Source of the DNA: JBFGCT01 sp041581055 | GTDB taxonomy: Bacteria > Actinomycetota > Acidimicrobiia > Acidimicrobiales > Ilumatobacteraceae | Length of the DNA stretch: 24,102 nucleotides | NCBI GenBank assembly: GCA_041581055.1 | Contig: JBFGCT010000047.1 | Location: 1 to 24,102, forward strand | Reading direction: 5' to 3' | Shown here: in pieces, positions 13,296-24,102 of the stretch | How positions within the stretch are numbered: position 1 is the stretch's first letter | Layout: every line of letters starts with the position of its first letter | Position numbers and translations under genes: made by a program | Notes under the pieces: model-generated | What the model was told of the DNA's origin: nothing | The model's database searches: none | The model's input: the letters and a program-made list of their open reading frames with translations, nothing else

Positions 13296-15041
13296 TCAGA
13301 CCCGGGCCGGGTCGACCTCGACGCGGACGCGGCTGCCCGGCCGGCGCTCCGTCCCGTTGAGGGCGTGGCCGAGCGTCTCCCAGTCGGGGGCCCTGACGAG
13401 GAAACGGCCCGAACCGTCGCCGCCGACGTCGACGCGCTCCGGGTCGAGCTGGCCGACGAGGTCCGCCGCGCCGTCACCCGACACCGCCGCCAGCGCACCG
13501 TAGGGCGGCAACCCCAGCAGCCGCCGCCGGGCCCGCTCGCCGGCGAGCACGATGTCCGGGTCGCCCTCGCCCGCCGCCCGCAGCACGTCGTGGTCGGGGG
13601 AGAACGTCTGGACAAGCACCTCCGGGGCGATCCGGCCGGCGCGCACGATCAGCGCCAGCGCCTGCTCGGCGGCCCGGAACCGGGGGGCGAGCATCTCGGA
13701 GTCGAACTCGAGGAACGCCACGACCTCGGCGCGACGCACGCGGTGCAGCACCGCCTCGGTCCCGACCACGACGCCTCCGGCCGCAGGGACGGTGTCGTCC
13801 GACCCGGTGACGGCGACGACCGGGCGAGCCGCCGCCGCCTCGAGCTCCTCCCGCAACCGGGTGACGCCCGGCCGGAGGTTGGCGAAGCGCGACGCACCAC
13901 ACACCTGGCACACGGGCGGGCGCTCGGTCCCGCAGCGGCGGCAGACGAGTTGCCCCCCGTCGGACAACCCGACCGCCGCGTCGCAGGTCTCACACCGGAT
14001 GAGCGACCGGCAGGAGCGGCACGCCAGCACGCGCGCCCGCCCGGTGATGTTGCTGACGCAGACGACCGACGACGCATGGTCGCGCAGCCGCTCGATCAGC
14101 GGCGACGTGATCAGCGACCGCTTCCACGGCTCTTCGTCGGTGCGGTCGACGACGGTCACCGCCGGCCAGCCCGCGCGCTCGCGGGCCGGCGGCGGGTGGA
14201 CGACACCGCCGGCGCCGGCGAACTTCTGCGCGGCGATCAGCGTCGGCGCGGGTGAGACGAGCACGCTGGGCACGGCGGCGCGCCGGCAGCGCTCGGCGAC
14301 GACGTCGCGGGCGTGCCACGTCGGCGAGCGCTCCTCCTGCAAGGCCTCGTCGTGCTCGTCGAGCACGATCGCCACCGCGAGCCCGGCACACGGGGCCCAG
14401 GCCGCCGACCGCGTCCCGATCACGACGTCGACGCCGGCCGCCGCCGCCGCCCAGTCGCCGGGCACGAGCGCGGTCGAGACGCCCGCCCGGCGAAGCCGGG
14501 CCGCCAACAGCGTCGCCTCGGCGTGCTCGGGGACGACGACGAGCGTCGGGCCGACGCGCACCGCCGACAGCACCGCGGGCATCACGTCGACGCGCGGGGC
14601 CAGCCGGAGCACGCCGCCACCGGCGGCGAGCAGCCCGGTCGTCGCCGGGGAGTGCGGGCCCGGCGAGCGGGCGATCCGGCGCGCCGCCGGGAGCGCGGCG
14701 ACGGCGCGGTGCGGCGAGGCGGCGACGAGGAACGGCCGGATGCGCCGCGCCGCCCACCGAACCGACGCCCACTCCGCCAACTCGATCAGGTCGGCGCCGG
14801 GGCCGTGTCCGGTCACCTTGGCGATCGGCTTGAGCTCGTCGAGCCTCCGCCCGGCCGCCGGCCGCGGCGAGAGGCGCGTCACCCAGCCGCCGACCCGCCG
14901 GCCGTGCAGTTCGACCCGGACGATGGTTCCGACGGCCACGCGGTCGGCCAACTCGTCCGGCACCAGGTAGTCGAAGCTCTTGTCGAGCCCCGTGACGTTG
15001 GGCAGGACCCGCGCGACGCAGGTCGTGCCCGCGTCCCTCAC
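13296..15041 (-). CDS. priA: PriA-like primosomal protein N', ATPase motifs degenerate
   Basis: A 581-residue protein with PriA architecture. The N-terminal DNA-binding domain (ARVLPNVTGLDKSFDYLVPDEL) is followed by a helicase-like core with VVIGTRSAAWAP and SPTWHARDVV. Eight cysteines at about residues 337-383 (CRSCRSLIRCETC ... CRRCG ... CQVCG) form the paired zinc-binding module. Unlike E. coli PriA there is no GxGKT Walker A motif, and the DEEH box reads LDEHD. Such ATPase-dead forms are known from actinobacteria. It probably acts in replication restart as a scaffold, not a helicase (inference). GTG at 15041 overlaps the metK stop (GTGA) and sets the start. Confidence 0.9.
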   Translation of the reverse strand: MRDAGTTCVARVLPNVTGLDKSFDYLVPDELADRVAVGTIVRVELHGRRVGGWVTRLSPRPAAGRRLDELKPIAKVTGHGPGADLIELAEWASVRWAARRIRPFLVAASPHRAVAALPAARRIARSPGPHSPATTGLLAAGGGVLRLAPRVDVMPAVLSAVRVGPTLVVVPEHAEATLLAARLRRAGVSTALVPGDWAAAAAGVDVVIGTRSAAWAPCAGLAVAIVLDEHDEALQEERSPTWHARDVVAERCRRAAVPSVLVSPAPTLIAAQKFAGAGGVVHPPPARERAGWPAVTVVDRTDEEPWKRSLITSPLIERLRDHASSVVCVSNITGRARVLACRSCRSLIRCETCDAAVGLSDGGQLVCRRCGTERPPVCQVCGASRFANLRPGVTRLREELEAAAARPVVAVTGSDDTVPAAGGVVVGTEAVLHRVRRAEVVAFLEFDSEMLAPRFRAAEQALALIVRAGRIAPEVLVQTFSPDHDVLRAAGEGDPDIVLAGERARRRLLGLPPYGALAAVSGDGAADLVGQLDPERVDVGGDGSGRFLVRAPDWETLGHALNGTERRPGSRVRVEVDPARV

Positions 15042-16225
15042 GCCCCGACGGCCGCCTTGAAGTCGTCGAGGCGGTCGAGCTGCTCCCACGGGAACTCCGA
15101 CCGGCCGAAGTGGCCGTAGGCCGCGGTCTGCTTGTAGATCGGACGCTTCAGATCGAGGTCGCGGACGATCGCGCCGGGCCGGAGGTCGAACACGTTGCGG
15201 ACGGCCGCCTCGATCGCCGCGCGGTCGGCCTTCGCCGAGTTGAACGTCTCCACCAGGATGCTCACCGGATGGGCCATGCCGATCGCGTACGCCAGCTGGA
15301 CCTCGCAGCGATCGGCGACGCCGCTGGCGACGACGTGCTTGGCGACCCAGCGCCCCGCGTAGGCCGCCGAACGGTCGACCTTGCTCGGGTCCTTGCCGGA
15401 GAAGGCGCCGCCGCCGTGACGGCCCATGCCGCCGTATGTGTCGACGATGATCTTGCGCCCGGTGAGGCCGGCGTCGGCGTACGGCCCGCCGCGGACGAAG
15501 TTGCCGGTCGGGTTGATGTAGATCTCGTAGTCGTCGTCGGCGTATTCCTCCGGGACGATCGGGCGGATCACCTGGTCGATCAGGTCGGGCCGGATGACGG
15601 TGTCGCGGTCGATGCCGTCCTGGTGCTGGGTGCTGATCAGCACCGCCTTGAGCGCCACCGGTCGGCCGTTCTCGTACTCGAAGGTGACCTGGGTCTTGCC
15701 GTCGGGGCGAAGGTACGGCACCTGCCCGGACTTGCGGACCTCGGCGAGGCGCTCGGCCAGCCGGTGCGCCGTCCAGATCGGGATCGGCATCAGCGCCTCG
15801 GTCTCATCGCAGGCGTATCCGAACATCATCCCCTGGTCGCCGGCCCCCTGCCGGTTGAGCTGGTCCTCCCCGGACGTGCCGCCGCGCACCTCCTCGCTGG
15901 TGTCGACACCCTGAGCGATGTCGGGGCTCTGCTCGTCGATCGACACGAGCACGCCACACGTGTGCCCGTCGAAGCCGAACAGGGCGTTGTCGTACCCGAT
16001 GCCGTTGATCGTCTCGCGGGCGATCTTGGGGATCTCGACGTAGGCCGAGGTGCTGATCTCGCCGGCGACGACACACAACCCGGTGGTCACCAACGTCTCG
16101 CAGGCGACCCGGCCGTTCGGATCCTCGGCGAGGATCGCGTCGAGCACCGCGTCGGAGACCTGGTCGGCCATCTTGTCGGGGTGGCCCTCCGTGACGCTCT
16201 CGGAGGTGAAGCTGTATGAAGCCAT
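15038..16225 (-). CDS. metK: S-adenosylmethionine synthetase
   Basis: A 395-residue cytoplasmic enzyme making SAM from methionine and ATP. The N-terminus MASYSFTSESVTEGHPDKMADQ is typical, as are GAGDQGMMFGYA and the P-loop-like GGGAFSGKDPSKVDRSAAY. The ATG at 16225 is preferred over upstream in-frame codons because those are not MetK-like; an AGGA lies ~11 nt upstream. It follows coaBC by 16 nt with no SAM riboswitch visible, and its stop overlaps priA. The product supplies the several SAM-dependent methylases in this window. Confidence 0.98.
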   Translation of the reverse strand: MASYSFTSESVTEGHPDKMADQVSDAVLDAILAEDPNGRVACETLVTTGLCVVAGEISTSAYVEIPKIARETINGIGYDNALFGFDGHTCGVLVSIDEQSPDIAQGVDTSEEVRGGTSGEDQLNRQGAGDQGMMFGYACDETEALMPIPIWTAHRLAERLAEVRKSGQVPYLRPDGKTQVTFEYENGRPVALKAVLISTQHQDGIDRDTVIRPDLIDQVIRPIVPEEYADDDYEIYINPTGNFVRGGPYADAGLTGRKIIVDTYGGMGRHGGGAFSGKDPSKVDRSAAYAGRWVAKHVVASGVADRCEVQLAYAIGMAHPVSILVETFNSAKADRAAIEAAVRNVFDLRPGAIVRDLDLKRPIYKQTAAYGHFGRSEFPWEQLDRLDDFKAAVGA

Positions 16226-16241
16226 GTGGTGAGATGTCCTG

Positions 16242-17441
16242 TCAGTGTGCGTGGCGGATCTCGACGATTGCGTCGACGACGGCCCGAGCGACGTCTCGCT
16301 TGGCGGCGAGGTCGATCTCGACGGGCTCCGCGTCGGGCCGGAGTAGCGTAACCGCGTTGGTCTCGTGAGCGAACCCGGCGCCCGGCGCCGCGACATCGTT
16401 GGCGACGACGAGATCGAGGTGCTTCTCGGTGAGCTTGCGCCGCGCGTTGGCCAGCAGCTCGTCGGTCTCCGCGGCGAAGCCGACCACGACCTGGCCGTCG
16501 CGCTTGGCGGCGCCGAGCGCGGCGAGGATGTCGGGTGTCGGCTCGAGCTCGACCTCGGGGACGCCGTCGCGCTTCTTGAGCTTGCCGGCGCTCGGCGAGA
16601 CCGGGCGGAAGTCGGCGACCGCCGCGGCCATCACGACGATGTCGTGGTCGACGGCCGCCTTCTCCATCGCCACCTGCATCTCGGCCGCCGTCTCGACGGG
16701 GACGACCGTGGCGCCGTGCGGCGCGGGCAGGCCGACCGTCGACACGAGCGTGACGTGGGCGCCGCGGGCGACGGCCTCGGCGGCGACGGCGTAGCCCTGC
16801 TTGCCCGTGCTGCGATTGGCGATGACGCGCACCGCGTCGATCGGCTCGCGGGTGCCGCCGGCGGACACGACCATCCGCAGACCGGCGAGATCGCCGGGGC
16901 CGAGGACGCGTTCGGCCGCGGCGACGATCCGTTCCGGATCGGCGAGCCGGCCGGCCCCGACGTCACCACCGGCGAGCCGCCCCTCGTCGGGCTCGACGAC
17001 GTGGACCCCGCGCTCGCGCAACGCGGCGATGTTGTCGACCACGCTCGGGTGCTCCCACATCTCGGTGTGCATCGCGGGGCAGACGACGACCGGGGCGCGC
17101 GTCGCGAGCAGGATGTTGGTCAGCAGGTCGGTCGAGAGCCCGATCCGATACGCGGCGATGAGGCGGGCGGTCGCCGGCGCCACCAGCACGAGGTCGGCGG
17201 CCTGGCCGATCGTCGTGTGCGGGATCGGGGTGGCCGGGTTGTTCCAGAGTTCGGTCTGCACCGGCTCGGACGCCAGGGCGCTCAGCGTCGTCCGCCCGAG
17301 GAACCGCTCGGCGCCCTCGGTCATCACCGGGACGACGTGCGCGCCGGCGTCGACCAGGCGGCGCGAGATCTCCACGGCCTTGTACGCCGCGATCCCGCCG
17401 GTCACTCCGAGCACGACCCGCTTGCCCGCCAGCACGCTCAT
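16242..17441 (-). CDS. coaBC: Bifunctional phosphopantothenoylcysteine decarboxylase/synthetase
   Basis: A 399-residue two-domain enzyme of CoA synthesis. CoaC (residues ~1-190) is a flavoprotein with GVTGGIAAYKAVE and catalytic His75 in IPHTTI. CoaB (~190-399) has GGTREPIDAVRVIANRSTGKQG, AAAVADFRP and GKLKK, the CTP-dependent synthetase signature. Two key CoaC positions differ from E. coli: the PAMN Asn125 is His (PAMHTEMW), and the residue aligned with Cys158 is Gly (LAGGDVGAGR). I recall similar changes in actinobacteria. The ATG at 17441 is chosen by homology. It follows rpoZ by 32 nt, as in Mycobacterium. Confidence 0.96.
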   Translation of the reverse strand: MSVLAGKRVVLGVTGGIAAYKAVEISRRLVDAGAHVVPVMTEGAERFLGRTTLSALASEPVQTELWNNPATPIPHTTIGQAADLVLVAPATARLIAAYRIGLSTDLLTNILLATRAPVVVCPAMHTEMWEHPSVVDNIAALRERGVHVVEPDEGRLAGGDVGAGRLADPERIVAAAERVLGPGDLAGLRMVVSAGGTREPIDAVRVIANRSTGKQGYAVAAEAVARGAHVTLVSTVGLPAPHGATVVPVETAAEMQVAMEKAAVDHDIVVMAAAVADFRPVSPSAGKLKKRDGVPEVELEPTPDILAALGAAKRDGQVVVGFAAETDELLANARRKLTEKHLDLVVANDVAAPGAGFAHETNAVTLLRPDAEPVEIDLAAKRDVARAVVDAIVEIRHAH

Positions 17442-17473
17442 GTCCGCACGCTGCCCCGGCCGGATCCGGTGGC

Positions 17474-17803
17474 TCAGTCTTCCTGAGCGGCCGCGGCCTC
17501 GGCGTCGGCCGCGTCGGCCGCGTCGGCGTCGGCGGACTCGTCGACCTCGGGCTCCTCGGGCGCCTCGGTCCAGACGATCTTGTCGGCCGAGATCTCCTCG
17601 AAGCCGATCGAGAGCGGCTTGCGCGACACCGAGGTGACCTGCGGCGGGATCATGTGGCCGAGCCCGTCGCCGAGCTGGTTGAAGTACGAGTTGATGTTGC
17701 GGGCGCGGCGGGCCGCGAGCGTGACCAGGGAGAACTTGGAGTCCACCTTGTCGAGCAAGCCCTCGATCGGTGGGTTGATCATCGTGTTGTGGTCGAGCGC
17801 CAT
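17474..17803 (-). CDS. rpoZ: RNA polymerase omega subunit
   Basis: A 109-residue protein. The core (NPPIEGLLDKVDSKFSLVTLAARRARNINSYFNQL) is the conserved omega helix pair that clamps the beta' C-terminus. IPPQVTSVSRKPLSIGFEEI is typical of actinobacterial omega. A long Ala/Asp/Glu-rich tail follows. The ATG at 17803 has a TAGCAT -10 nine nucleotides upstream and no Shine-Dalgarno, suggesting its own near-leaderless transcript. It follows gmk by 32 nt, an order kept across the phylum. Confidence 0.95.
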   Translation of the reverse strand: MALDHNTMINPPIEGLLDKVDSKFSLVTLAARRARNINSYFNQLGDGLGHMIPPQVTSVSRKPLSIGFEEISADKIVWTEAPEEPEVDESADADAADAADAEAAAAQED

Positions 17804-17812
17804 AGTGTCCCA

Positions 17813-17818
17813 ATGCTA
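17813..17818 (-). promoter_or_regulatory. -10 element for near-leaderless rpoZ
   Basis: TAGCAT (17818-17813, minus strand) ends nine nucleotides before the rpoZ ATG, in the short gmk-rpoZ gap. It fits TANNNT; no ribosome-binding site is present. Confidence 0.4.
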
Positions 17819-17835
17819 CCGGCGCCGACGGGGCC

Positions 17836-18372
17836 TCAGCCCCCGCGGTGCGACTTGATCAACCGCAGCATCTCATCGATCGTGTCGTCCAGGTCGTCGT
17901 TCACCACGACCTCGTCGGCGAGCTCGAGGCCGATCGGCTCTTCCTCCTCGGCCTTCTTCAACCGGGCGAGCACCTTGTCCTCCCGATCGCCGCGGCCGCG
18001 CAGCCGCCGTTCCTGCTCGACACGCGACGGCGGGAGGACGAACAGCAGCAACGCCTCGGGGTGATGTTGCTTGACCTGGCGGGCGCCGTCGACCTCGATC
18101 TCGAGCACGATGTCGCGCTCGTCGCCGACGTCGGGCGTCGGCGTCCCGTAGTAGTTGCCCAGGAACTCGGTCCACTCCAGGAAGCCGCCGGCGCGGATCC
18201 GCTGCTCGAACTCGTCGGTGCCGACGAACACGTAGGCGTCGTCGGGTTCGGACGGCCGGCGGTCGCGAGTCGTCCACGACCGGCTCAGCCACAGCTGCGG
18301 GTCGCGCTTGACCAGTGCCTGCACGATGGTGCCCTTCCCGACACCACCGGGTCCGGAGACGACGACGATCAA
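17836..18372 (-). CDS. gmk: Guanylate kinase (TTG start)
   Basis: A 178-residue enzyme phosphorylating GMP to GDP. The P-loop is GPGGVGKGT at residues 7-15. The GMP-binding segments are SRSWTTRDRRPSE and EFLGNYYGTP; the lid Arg cluster is RVEQERRLRGRG. The start codon is TTG at 18372, ten nucleotides after the mihF stop; no ATG or GTG in frame gives a family-like N-terminus. The N-terminus is shorter than in E. coli, which is usual for this clade. The mihF-gmk-rpoZ order is conserved in actinobacteria. Confidence 0.95.
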   Translation of the reverse strand: MIVVVSGPGGVGKGTIVQALVKRDPQLWLSRSWTTRDRRPSEPDDAYVFVGTDEFEQRIRAGGFLEWTEFLGNYYGTPTPDVGDERDIVLEIEVDGARQVKQHHPEALLLFVLPPSRVEQERRLRGRGDREDKVLARLKKAEEEEPIGLELADEVVVNDDLDDTIDEMLRLIKSHRGG

Positions 18373-18382
18373 GTCGGCGTCG

Positions 18383-18694
18383 TCAGTCGGAGAGTGCTGC
18401 CAGCAGCGCGCTGCGCTGCTGTGTGCCGAGCCCTTGGACCCGGCGGTTGTCTGCGATGCCGATCTCTTCCATCAGCCGGCGGGCCTTGACCTTGCCGACG
18501 CCAGGAAGCGATTCCAGCGCCGACACGACCTTCAGCTTGCCGACGTTCGGATCATCGGAGTCGAGCGCCTCGGCGAGCGTCATCGTCCCCATCTTGAGGC
18601 GGGCCTTGATCTCCGCTCGCGCGGCTCGCGCTTCGCCAGCCTTGACGAGCGCGGCAGCCCGTTGCTCAGGGGTCAACTGTGGAGGTGTTGCCAT
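18383..18694 (-). CDS. mihF: Actinobacterial integration host factor (mIHF)
   Basis: A 103-residue nucleoid-associated DNA-binding protein. An N-terminal helix (LTPEQRAAALVKAGEARAARAEIKARLKMG) precedes a helix-two-turn-helix domain: VVSALESLPGVGKVKARRLMEEIGIADNRRVQGLGTQQRSALL, matching mycobacterial mIHF. The ATG at 18694 is chosen by homology and because TACCGT lies six nucleotides upstream, suggesting a leaderless transcript. It overlaps the 3' end of pyrD by 29 nt in another frame. Its presence upstream of gmk strongly supports an actinobacterial host. Confidence 0.94.
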   Translation of the reverse strand: MATPPQLTPEQRAAALVKAGEARAARAEIKARLKMGTMTLAEALDSDDPNVGKLKVVSALESLPGVGKVKARRLMEEIGIADNRRVQGLGTQQRSALLAALSD

Positions 18695-19628
18695 GTGCCA
18701 ACGGTAGCGCGCTGATCTGGGGCATCGCGGCGATCCCCGCCTCACGGGCCCAATCGAGCAGCTCGCGCTGCACCGTGAGCGGCGCCGCCGGATCGGCGAA
18801 CGTCGCCGTGCCGACCTGTACGGCGACGGCGCCGGCGAGCAACATCTCGACCGCGTCCCACCCGCTCGACACGCCGCCGACGCCGACGATCGGCACGGTC
18901 GGGAGTGCCTCGTGGACGTCGTGGACGGCCCTGACCGCCACGGGATGGATCGCCCTCCCGGACAACCCGCCTCCCCCCGCGCCGAGCGTCGGCTTCAGCG
19001 ACGCCGGGTCGTAGGCCAGCCCGAGCAGCGTGTTGACGCAGGTGACCGCCTCCGCGCCCGCCGCGACGACCGCGCCGGCGACCTCGACGATCCGGTCGGT
19101 GTTGGCGCTCAACTTGGCCCACCGCGGTCGCCCACAGCCCGCCGTCGCCTCGATCACCGCCGCCGACAGGTCGGCGTCGTGGGCGAAGATCCCGCCGCGG
19201 CCCTCCAGGTTCGGGCACGAGAGGTTGACCTCGACGGAGACCACCTGGTCTGGGGCGTCGGCGAGCAGGTCGGCGGCGCGGCGGTACTCGTCGACGGTCC
19301 TCCCCCAGATGCTGGCGACGACGGTCGCCCCCCGGTCGAGCAGCCGCGGCGCCACATCCGCCAGCCAGCGCTCGACGCCGGGACCCTGGAGGCCGACGGC
19401 GTTGATCATGCCCTGTGGCGTCGGGTGCAGGCGCGGCGCCGGGTTTCCCGCCCACTCGTACGCCGCCAGCGACTTGACGACGACGGCGCCCAGCTCGGAG
19501 AGGTCGATGAACGGGGCCAACTCGGTTCCGTAGCCGGCGGTGCCGGACGCGGTCATCACCGGCCCGCCGAGCCGCACCGAGCCGATCGTCACCCGCGGGT
19601 CGACCGCGCCCGGCGGCGAGGACGTCAT
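18666..19628 (-). CDS. pyrD: Dihydroorotate dehydrogenase, class 1B-like
   Basis: A 320-residue flavoenzyme oxidising dihydroorotate to orotate in pyrimidine synthesis. The class 1 N-terminus VMTASGTAGYGTEL is followed by GNPAPRL and GMINAVGLQGPGVE. The catalytic base is Cys138 in NLSCPN, where the class 2 quinone enzymes of many actinobacteria carry Ser. FMN-binding GVGGVSSGWDAVEMLLAGAVAVQVGTA is present. The pattern fits class 1B, which normally pairs with the PyrK electron-transfer subunit; none is visible here. The ATG at 19628 follows carB by 10 nt. The end overlaps mihF by 29 nt. Confidence 0.92.
   Translation of the reverse strand: MTSSPPGAVDPRVTIGSVRLGGPVMTASGTAGYGTELAPFIDLSELGAVVVKSLAAYEWAGNPAPRLHPTPQGMINAVGLQGPGVERWLADVAPRLLDRGATVVASIWGRTVDEYRRAADLLADAPDQVVSVEVNLSCPNLEGRGGIFAHDADLSAAVIEATAGCGRPRWAKLSANTDRIVEVAGAVVAAGAEAVTCVNTLLGLAYDPASLKPTLGAGGGGLSGRAIHPVAVRAVHDVHEALPTVPIVGVGGVSSGWDAVEMLLAGAVAVQVGTATFADPAAPLTVQRELLDWAREAGIAAMPQISALPLAHGNTSTVDP
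18701..18706 (-). promoter_or_regulatory. -10 element for leaderless mihF, inside pyrD
   Basis: TACCGT on the minus strand (18706-18701) lies six nucleotides before the mihF ATG, the spacing expected when transcription starts at the A of ATG. It falls inside the last codons of pyrD. No Shine-Dalgarno is present. Confidence 0.45.
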
Positions 19629-19638
19629 CGGGCCCCGA

Positions 19639-22901
<3,263 letters not shown>

Positions 22902-22902
<1 letters not shown>

Positions 22903-24020
22903 CAGCGGGCGCCCCCGGCCGGCGCGCCGAGCAGCTCGGCGAACCGTTCGAACAGGTAGTTCGAGTCGTGCGGACCGGGATTGGCCTCCGGGTGGTGCTG
23001 CACGCTGAACGCCAGCTCGCCGGTGACCTGGAGCCCCTCGCACACCCCGTCGTTCAGGTTGACGTGGGTCATCGTCGCCGCGTCGCCCAACGAGTCGGCG
23101 CTGACGGCGAAGTTGTGGTTCTGGCTCGTGATCTCGACGTGGTCGGTGAGCAGGTTCTTCACCGGGTGGTTCCCCCCGTGGTGGCCGAACGGGAGCTTGA
23201 CGGTGCCGGCCCCGATCGCCCGGCCGAGCAACTGGTGACCGAGGCAGATGCCGAAGATCGGGACGTTGCCGAGCAGGCCGCGGATCGCGTCGACGGCGTA
23301 GGGCGACATCGCCGGGTCGCCGGGCCCGTTGGACAGGAACACGCCGTCCGGGTCCCGGGCGAGGATGTCGGCGGCGATCGTGTCGCCGCGCACGACCTCG
23401 ACCGTTCCGAACCGGGCGAGGTTGTGCGCGATGTTGCGCTTCATCCCGTAGTCGATCGCCACGATCCGGGTGCGGCTCGCCGGGTCGTGGGCGGCAACGG
23501 TGTACCCCTCCGGCGTCGTCACGGTCGCGACGAGGTCGACCCCGTCGGTGCCCGGCTCGGCCTCCGCCGCGGCGCGCAGCTCCGCCTCACCCGCCGCGCC
23601 GAACGCGCCGGGCATCGCGCCGGTGTCGCGGATCAGGCGCGTCAGCCGGCGCGTGTCGATCCCGCCGATCCCCGGAACGCCGTGCGCCGCCATCATCGAG
23701 CCGAGGTCGCCGTCGGCGCGGAAGTTGCTGTGCCGGCGGGCCAGCGCGCGCACGACCACGCCCCGGCAGAACGTCCCGCGCGATTCGAAGTCGGTCGCGT
23801 TGACGCCGTAGTTGCCGATGTGCGGGGTGGTGAACGTGATGATCTGGCCCGCGTAGCTCGGGTCGGTGATCACCTCCTGATAGCCGGAGAGCACCGTATT
23901 GAACACGACCTCGCCGGTGGCGATCGGCACGTCGGCGCCGAACAACTCGCCCTCGAACGCACTCCCGTCGGCCAGCACCAACGCGCCCTCCCGAACCGTC
24001 CCGCTCACCGCCCGACTCAT
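22902..24020 (-). CDS. carA: Carbamoyl-phosphate synthase small subunit (glutaminase)
   Basis: A 372-residue class I glutamine amidotransferase that passes ammonia to CarB. The N-terminal small-subunit domain (ALVLADGSAFEGELFG ... GEVVFNTVLSGYQEVITDPSY) is followed by the amidotransferase domain with Cys259 in GICLGHQLL and His343/Glu345 in QHHPEA. The ATG at 24020 is chosen because family homology starts there; the frame stays open upstream, but those 18 codons translate the palindromic repeat and are not CarA. G-rich sequence precedes the ATG as a weak ribosome-binding site. It is translationally coupled to carB. Confidence 0.97.
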
Positions 24021-24042
24021 CGCCGCCCCCCGTCCCCCACGA

Positions 24043-24089
24043 TTTGTGTGACCGAAGATCGCGACATCCGACATGTTCGGTCACACAAA
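24043..24089. repeat. Palindromic repeat, copy 3 (upstream of carA)
   Basis: TTTGTGTGACCGAA (24043-24056) and TTCGGTCACACAAA (24076-24089) form a perfect 14-bp stem with a 19-nt loop. The stem is identical to that of copies 1 and 2, ~24 kb away, and the loop has the same length and keeps ATCGC and CGACAT. It starts 23 bp before the carA ATG. What lies beyond the window is unknown, so it may end an upstream transcript or sit in the carA control region. Confidence 0.8.
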
Positions 24090-24102
24090 CCCGGGCCGCC
24101 CC

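Noticed and set aside
16226..16241. A SAM riboswitch before metK.
   Set aside because: Only 16 nt separate coaBC and metK, too short for any known SAM riboswitch.
24021..24074. An 18-residue N-terminal extension of CarA.
   Set aside because: The extra codons translate the palindromic repeat and the family homology starts at the ATG at 24020.

Overview
The window is a dense, very high-GC bacterial chromosome segment made almost entirely of housekeeping genes. Three things point to Actinomycetota: a mihF-type integration host factor gene, a PriA without recognisable ATPase motifs, and the order carA-carB-(pyr)-mihF-gmk-rpoZ-coaBC-metK-priA beside an infC-rpmI-rplT-rRNA methylase-pheS-pheT block. 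A class-1B-like PyrD and a layout unlike Mycobacterium or Streptomyces suggest a deep branch such as Acidimicrobiia. That placement is inference, not something the sequence proves.

Layout, left to right. Positions 1-114 hold the plus-strand end of a flavin disulfide oxidoreductase. It converges on a minus-strand block through two copies of a long palindromic repeat (110-237). The minus-strand translation block (250-6292) runs, in transcription order, infC, rpmI, rplT, a SpoU-type rRNA methylase, pheS, pheT and an ACT-domain protein. A plus-strand DUF1844-like gene (6515-6997) diverges from infC. Next comes a minus-strand cluster of hisG, a cold-shock-like gene and an alkyltransferase-like gene, linked by start/stop overlaps and two mini-ORFs (7008-8509). 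The minus-strand run from 8691 to 24020 reads, in transcription order, carA, carB, pyrD, mihF, gmk, rpoZ, coaBC, metK, priA, a two-gene unknown cassette, then def, fmt, rsmB and a MogA/MoaB-like gene. One plus-strand RsmC-like methyltransferase (11685-12311) interrupts it.

Functionally, the genes cover pyrimidine and carbamoyl-phosphate synthesis, GMP phosphorylation, CoA and SAM synthesis, N-formylmethionine handling, phenylalanyl-tRNA charging, initiation factor and ribosomal protein production, and rRNA methylation.

I see no phage, CRISPR, transposase, tRNA or rRNA gene, and no classical defence system. The unusual features are small-scale: an apparent ATA start for infC, a 68-bp tandem duplication that builds a relay of overlapping mini-ORFs, a palindromic repeat family present at both window edges, several apparently leaderless promoters, and an uncharacterised membrane-protein cassette inside a conserved block.
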